From an uncultured Poribacteria bacterium (GTDB lineage Bacteria > Poribacteria > WGA-4E > WGA-3G): a stretch of DNA of 64,000 bases. The stretch spans positions 4,132,217 to 4,196,216 of the forward strand of contig OX639992.1 in assembly GCA_951828515.1 (NCBI GenBank), read 5' to 3'. Under the pieces are notes generated by a model. That model did not search any database and had not been told where the DNA came from. It worked only from the letters and a program-made list of their open reading frames with translations. The position numbers and the translations under genes were made by a program. This document shows, piece by piece, positions 61,003 to 64,000 of this stretch (position 1 is the stretch's first letter; every line of letters begins with the position of its first letter).

Positions 61003-61530
61003 ATGTCCCTTCAAGATCAGAAAACGCCGCGTGTCGGTATCGTCATGGGCAGTGACTCCGACTTGGAAAAAATGGCGGAAGCCGCAAAGGTTTTAGAGGA
61101 ATTCGACGTTCCATTCGAGATAACGATCTCCTCTGCGCACCGTTCACCGGAACGGACGCTCGCGTGGACGGAAAAGATTAAAGCAGACGGTGGAAAAGTA
61201 ATCATCGCCGGTGCTGGACGCGCAGCGCATCTCGCTGGGGTCATCGCCGCACATACGACGCTACCGGTCATCGGTGTCCCAATTGACGGTGGACCGCTCA
61301 ACGGCGTTGATGCCCTGTATGCGACAGTTCAGATGCCTCCGGGCATTCCCGTCGGAACGATGGCGATCGGATCGGGCGGTGCCCGAAACGCTGGACTCTT
61401 CGCTGTCCAAATTTTGGCGACCGAATCCGCCGAATTAGAAGAAAAACTGTTAGCCTACAAAAGAAAATTGAGTGATGGTGTCGCGGAGAAAGCCGCGCGT
61501 CTTCAAGAGGTAGGCTATGAGAATTATTAA
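61003..61530 (+). CDS. purE: N5-carboxyaminoimidazole ribonucleotide mutase
   Basis: A 175-residue purine-synthesis enzyme that moves the carboxyl group in CAIR formation. It has VGIVMGSDSDLEKMAEAAKV near the N-terminus, the active-site ISSAHRSPERTLAW (about residues 43-56), GAGRAAHLAGVIAAHT, LPVIGVPIDGG and QMPPGIPVGTMAIG. It is the class I type by the AHRSP motif; its usual partner purK is not in view. No Shine-Dalgarno sequence stands before the ATG: heptad repeats come up to a 5-A spacer. Length is typical. Confidence 0.95.
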   Translation: MSLQDQKTPRVGIVMGSDSDLEKMAEAAKVLEEFDVPFEITISSAHRSPERTLAWTEKIKADGGKVIIAGAGRAAHLAGVIAAHTTLPVIGVPIDGGPLNGVDALYATVQMPPGIPVGTMAIGSGGARNAGLFAVQILATESAELEEKLLAYKRKLSDGVAEKAARLQEVGYENY

Positions 61531-61671
61531 TTAATCCTTGCGGTGTGGTTAGTTGGATTTCAAGATTGATGTGTCTTTTCGCATATCTAGGGGAAACGCC
61601 CAAGCAAAAACCCTTCCATTTCATTACAGGCTACGGGTTTTGGTATCAAAAACAGGAGTCCGTAACGGAGC

Positions 61672-61741
61672 GGAGGACGGATAGATGGAACGCACCCAAC
61701 AGTTCAAACGCCTTTCATTACTCCGCAAGGTAAATTTAAAA
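61672..61741 (+). repeat. 70-bp direct repeat, first copy
   Basis: Exactly identical to 61834-61903. It begins GGAGGACGGATAGATGGAAC and ends CGCAAGGTAAATTTAAAA, the latter being the leader-repeat end. In this copy the ATG at 61685 opens a frame of only 22 codons. The gap 61531-61846 otherwise holds reversed pieces of the leader element (CCTTGCGG near 61536) and GGGAAACGCCCAAGCAAAAA (reverse of the panB-type block). Confidence 0.9.
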
Positions 61742-61833
61742 TTCGTGGATTGACACGGGAAGAAAATCCTAACGTCGTGAAAGGTAAAGTTAGGAATCTG
61801 CAAGGCAAGTTTAAAAGTAGTCCGCAATGAAAT

Positions 61834-61903
61834 GGAGGACGGATAGATGGAACGCACCCAACAGTTCAAACGCCTTTCATTACTCCGCAAGGTAAATTTA
61901 AAA
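61834..61903 (+). repeat. 70-bp direct repeat, second copy, holding a start codon
   Basis: Identical to 61672-61741. Here GGAGG and the ATG 8 bases later serve the RraA-like gene, and the remaining bases encode its first 19 residues. Confidence 0.9.
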
Positions 61904-62557
61904 AACGATACGGAACTGTTTGATATGATGGAGAAGCAGTTATACGCCGCTGTGATTTCGGATGTGCTTGATGCAGCCGGTTACCGCGAGCAGGCACTGC
62001 GACACACCATCCGTCCCCTTCACCCGGAGACGGTTGTAGTAGGACGCGCAATGCCTGTGCAATGTGTAGATGTCTACGAAATTCCAGATGAACCCTATCA
62101 GCAGGAGATCGCAGCGGTGGACAGCCTCAAACAGGACGATGTGTTCGTCTGCTCTACGAACCAGAGTACCCGTAACTGTATCTGGGGAGAACTCCTCTCA
62201 ACAGCAGCGCGAGCACGCGGCGCGAGAGGTGCCATCATTGACGGGTTTGTCCGAGATGCTCGCCAGATCTTAGCAATGGGGTTTCCCGTGTTTACAACAG
62301 GGTTGTCGCCAGTTGACTCCAGTGGACGCGGCGATGTAGTCGCGTATAACGTTCCGATTGAATGTGGTGGTGTTACGGTTAATCCTGGCGATATTGTATT
62401 CGGTGATGCAGACGGAGTTGTTGTTATCCCGAAAGTTGTAGAAAAAGATGTGATTGCAGCCGCGTTGGCAAAGGTTAGCGGTGAAGACAGAACTCGTGAT
62501 GAACTCCGTGCTGGCGCGACGCTGCGCGAGGTTTATGACAAATATGGAATCCTGTGA
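61847..62557 (+). CDS. RraA-like family protein (HMG/CHA aldolase-like)
   Basis: A 236-residue protein of the RraA/demethylmenaquinone-methyltransferase-like family, which includes class II HMG/CHA aldolases and oxaloacetate decarboxylases. It shows ISDVLDAAGYREQAL, GRAMPVQCVD, DGFVRDARQILAMGFPVFTTG (about residues 127-147), and NPGDIVFGDADGVVVIPK (about 183-200), where GD and the following Asp bind metal. The start at 61847 lies in a duplicated 70-bp repeat that supplies GGAGG, the ATG and the first 19 residues (MERTQQFKRLSLLRKVNLK). A native start may once have been at the ATGATG at 61926. Confidence 0.85.
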   Translation: MERTQQFKRLSLLRKVNLKNDTELFDMMEKQLYAAVISDVLDAAGYREQALRHTIRPLHPETVVVGRAMPVQCVDVYEIPDEPYQQEIAAVDSLKQDDVFVCSTNQSTRNCIWGELLSTAARARGARGAIIDGFVRDARQILAMGFPVFTTGLSPVDSSGRGDVVAYNVPIECGGVTVNPGDIVFGDADGVVVIPKVVEKDVIAAALAKVSGEDRTRDELRAGATLREVYDKYGIL

Positions 62558-62654
62558 TGAATGGATCAGACTGAAACAAGGGCACTCGTCCAAGAAGGAA
62601 AATTGAAAACAGGGAACTTGCGTTCTTTAGAAAAAGCGCGTAAGCCCAACCAAC

Positions 62655-62729
62655 GGGCCGGGCTGGATATACGGAGAGGGACTTTCTTCGCAAAACCCAC
62701 CTGACCGAACCGCAAGGAAAATTAAAAAT
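62655..62729 (+). repeat. Leader repeat element, copy before the NIPSNAP gene
   Basis: CCGGGCTGGATATACGGAGA, then ACCCACCTGACCGAACCGCA, AGGAAAATTAAAAAT and the ATG. The GCCTGCAACA block of other copies is missing here. Confidence 0.8.
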
Positions 62730-63059
62730 ATGATTTATGAATTGCGTACATATCAGGTCGTACCGGGGAAAATGAAAAACCTGAATGACCGGTTTGCGAA
62801 CATCACCGTTCCGCTGTTCGAGAAGCACGGAATGAAGGTCATCGGGTTTTGGGAAACGGCTATTGGAGAGGCAACCACGACAGAACTTATCTATATGCTT
62901 GCGTTTGAAGATCTCGGACACTATCAGCGGGCATGGGATGCCTTTATTGCTGATCCCGCGTGGCAAGAGGCGAAACGCCTGACGGAAGTGGGCGGTCCGT
63001 TGGTAAACGTCGCGAGCTCCAAGATCATTGAACCAACAGATTATTCACCACTGCAATAG
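62730..63059 (+). CDS. NIPSNAP family protein
   Basis: A 109-residue dimeric alpha-beta barrel protein of the NIPSNAP family. It has MIYELRTYQVVPGKMKNLND at the start, GFWETAIGE, a central Y-M-L-A-F-E-D-L strand and AWDAFIADPAWQEAKR (about residues 69-84). Bacterial members are small, cytoplasmic and of unknown function; several are encoded beside catabolic genes, as here. The start is fixed by the repeat-derived AAGGA. It may share a transcript with the RraA-like gene 172 bases upstream. Confidence 0.92.
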   Translation: MIYELRTYQVVPGKMKNLNDRFANITVPLFEKHGMKVIGFWETAIGEATTTELIYMLAFEDLGHYQRAWDAFIADPAWQEAKRLTEVGGPLVNVASSKIIEPTDYSPLQ

Positions 63060-63060
63060 C

Positions 63061-63329
63061 TATCAACGGTCAGGTCGGATTTTTTTCAAAAACCTTTCAG
63101 CGGTCAGTGAATTGGCTATCAGCAGTCAGGTCGGTTTTTTCTTGCGAAAAAACCTTTCAGCGATCGGTGGAATAGCAGTTAGCGATCAGGTCGGGTTTCT
63201 CCGAAACCCTTTCAGCGGTCAGTAAAGAGGTGTTTTTGATAGGGTGTTTCCCCTCGTTTAAGTTAACTCTCTTGCTAATTGCTAATTGCTAATTGCTGAC
63301 GGCTGACTGCTAATTTGCTGACTGCCATT
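63061..63329 (+). repeat. Three tandem heptad/hairpin units plus heptad tail
   Basis: Three units share TCAGGTCGG before and CCTTTCAGCG after a central hairpin. The hairpins differ: a T7/A5 stem in unit 1, TTTTTTC-TTGC-GAAAAAA in unit 2, and GGGTTTC-TCC-GAAACCC in unit 3. A tail of TTGCTAA/TTGCTGA heptads runs to the stop codon of the next gene. Confidence 0.85.
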
Positions 63330-64000
63330 TCAGCGTAGTATAGCGAGTTTGCCGATCTGTTCGATTCGGCTTCCATCTTCTGTGTGGGCGATGACGCGAT
63401 ACAGATACACACCATTGGCACATCGCATGCCTATCTCATCTCTCCCGTCCCAACGGGTCTCATTGGCACCACGATTTGCACTACCATCGACAAGCGTGCG
63501 CAGAAGTCTACCGTTGACACTGTAAATTTTGATTGTGACGGTATCCGGTGCTTGCGCGAGGTGGTAGGTGAAAAAGGTCCTTCCATCGACCGTGGGGTTT
63601 GGGACATTGAAAACCTCGCTGAGTGTAACTTCCTCGTCTAAGATGAAAGTCGTAACAAGTTCTGCCGTGTTTTCACTGGTGTCCGCAACAGTGATATGGA
63701 GTTGATACTCGTCATTAGCAAGATCTGGGGCATAAGTAATATCAGCATTTGTGGGAGCCGCAGGATCGAAGGTTTCAGTGTAATCGGTCGCGTCCAACGA
63801 TTCGGGTGTCTCATACACGCTGCCGAAATTGAGACGAAAAGCAGTTTCATCAAGTGCGCTATCATCGGTAAGGGTAATCTTAAAGCGAGGCTGTTCTGTA
63901 AGAACTGTACCATCTATCAAAGGTTCATCAAGGGGTTCGCGCGTTGAACCTGTACCGAACGCAGTAACTCGGATGTCAATAGTAGGTGGCGTGAGATCTG
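63330..64000 (-). CDS. Secreted protein with FlgD-like/sorting-type C-terminal domain, C-terminal part
   Basis: The frame is open to the right edge of the window, so this is the last 223 or so residues of a longer protein; a TTG at 63920 is not needed as a start. The last 85 residues, from about 63590 leftwards, form an FlgD Ig-like or type-IX-like sorting domain: VFNVPNPTVDGRTFFTYHLA, TVTIKIYSVNGRLLRTLVDG, ANETRWDGRDEIG and CANGVYLYRVIAH. The preceding part (ITVADTSENTAELVTTFILD) looks like a beta-sandwich. Such tails are found at the end of large exported proteins and peptidases. It is convergent with NIPSNAP across the repeat region. Confidence 0.8.
   Translation of the reverse strand, partial: DLTPPTIDIRVTAFGTGSTREPLDEPLIDGTVLTEQPRFKITLTDDSALDETAFRLNFGSVYETPESLDATDYTETFDPAAPTNADITYAPDLANDEYQLHITVADTSENTAELVTTFILDEEVTLSEVFNVPNPTVDGRTFFTYHLAQAPDTVTIKIYSVNGRLLRTLVDGSANRGANETRWDGRDEIGMRCANGVYLYRVIAHTEDGSRIEQIGKLAILR

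Overview
The window is bacterial chromosome of moderate GC content and reads normally with the standard bacterial code. Gram-negative traits are present: a periplasmic HtrA protease, a lipoprotein, and many secreted proteins. The mix of CotH kinase, LamG, dockerin and FlgD/sorting-type C-terminal domains, an ISPGTE-type dehydrogenase, Uma2, RraA-like and NIPSNAP proteins, and many short dispersed repeats suggests an uncultured, environmental or sponge-associated lineage such as Candidatus Poribacteria. That placement is inference from gene content; no 16S rRNA gene is present. Promoters are easy to read: several start regions carry a TTGACA-like -35 and a TATAAT/TATACT-like -10 spaced exactly 17 nt apart.

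Layout. 1-3.6 kb: a partial coiled-coil gene, a RhaD-like class II aldolase and fumC. 3.7-15 kb: rpoC and rpoB, read leftwards from a near-perfect promoter, without the usual rplKAJL neighbours and with very large insertions. 15.2-22.5 kb: DUF4416, a P1-type peptidase, fusA, a dehydrogenase, htrA and DUF1232. 22.6-25.3 kb: a sugar isomerase-like gene, tRNA-Pro(GGG) and hom. 25.4-32 kb: a fatty-acid cluster (yceD, rpmF, fabH, fabD, fabG, acpP, fabF) ending in folK, with no plsX. 32.6-38.6 kb: sucC, pgk, proS, sucD, panB. 38.7-42.2 kb, leftwards: hisI, trpE, trpG and a Dph6-like ATPase.

42.5-48.4 kb is the most interesting stretch. A strong promoter drives a cobalamin riboswitch and terminator. 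Behind them lie a secreted beta-propeller with a dockerin, a lipoprotein whose C-terminus resembles an ECF S-component, and a second secreted propeller. I read this as a candidate vitamin B12 capture and uptake locus. 48.7-57.3 kb is accessory DNA: a Schlafen/AlbA_2 protein, an RHH repressor pair with its own operator, a LamG protein, a CotH-ankyrin fusion, Uma2, and a three-gene TIGR04255 cassette. 57.4-64 kb carries a YjhG-type sugar-acid dehydratase, VanZ, a UlaG-like hydrolase, purE, an RraA-like gene, NIPSNAP, and the tail of a secreted protein.

Two themes recur. First, RpoB and RpoC share a roughly 40-45-residue repeat with the core D-x-x-C-P-L-x-x-G-x-x-L-T. About 12 copies fill the RpoC trigger-loop insertion site. 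The repeat resembles a native segment of the RpoC N-terminal region. Second, the spaces between genes are filled by at least three repeat families: (i) a leader element whose end supplies the ribosome-binding site and abuts start codons; (ii) heptad-flanked inverted repeats whose hairpin arms vary but stay complementary; (iii) a 105-132 bp MITE-like element with perfect terminal inverted repeats.
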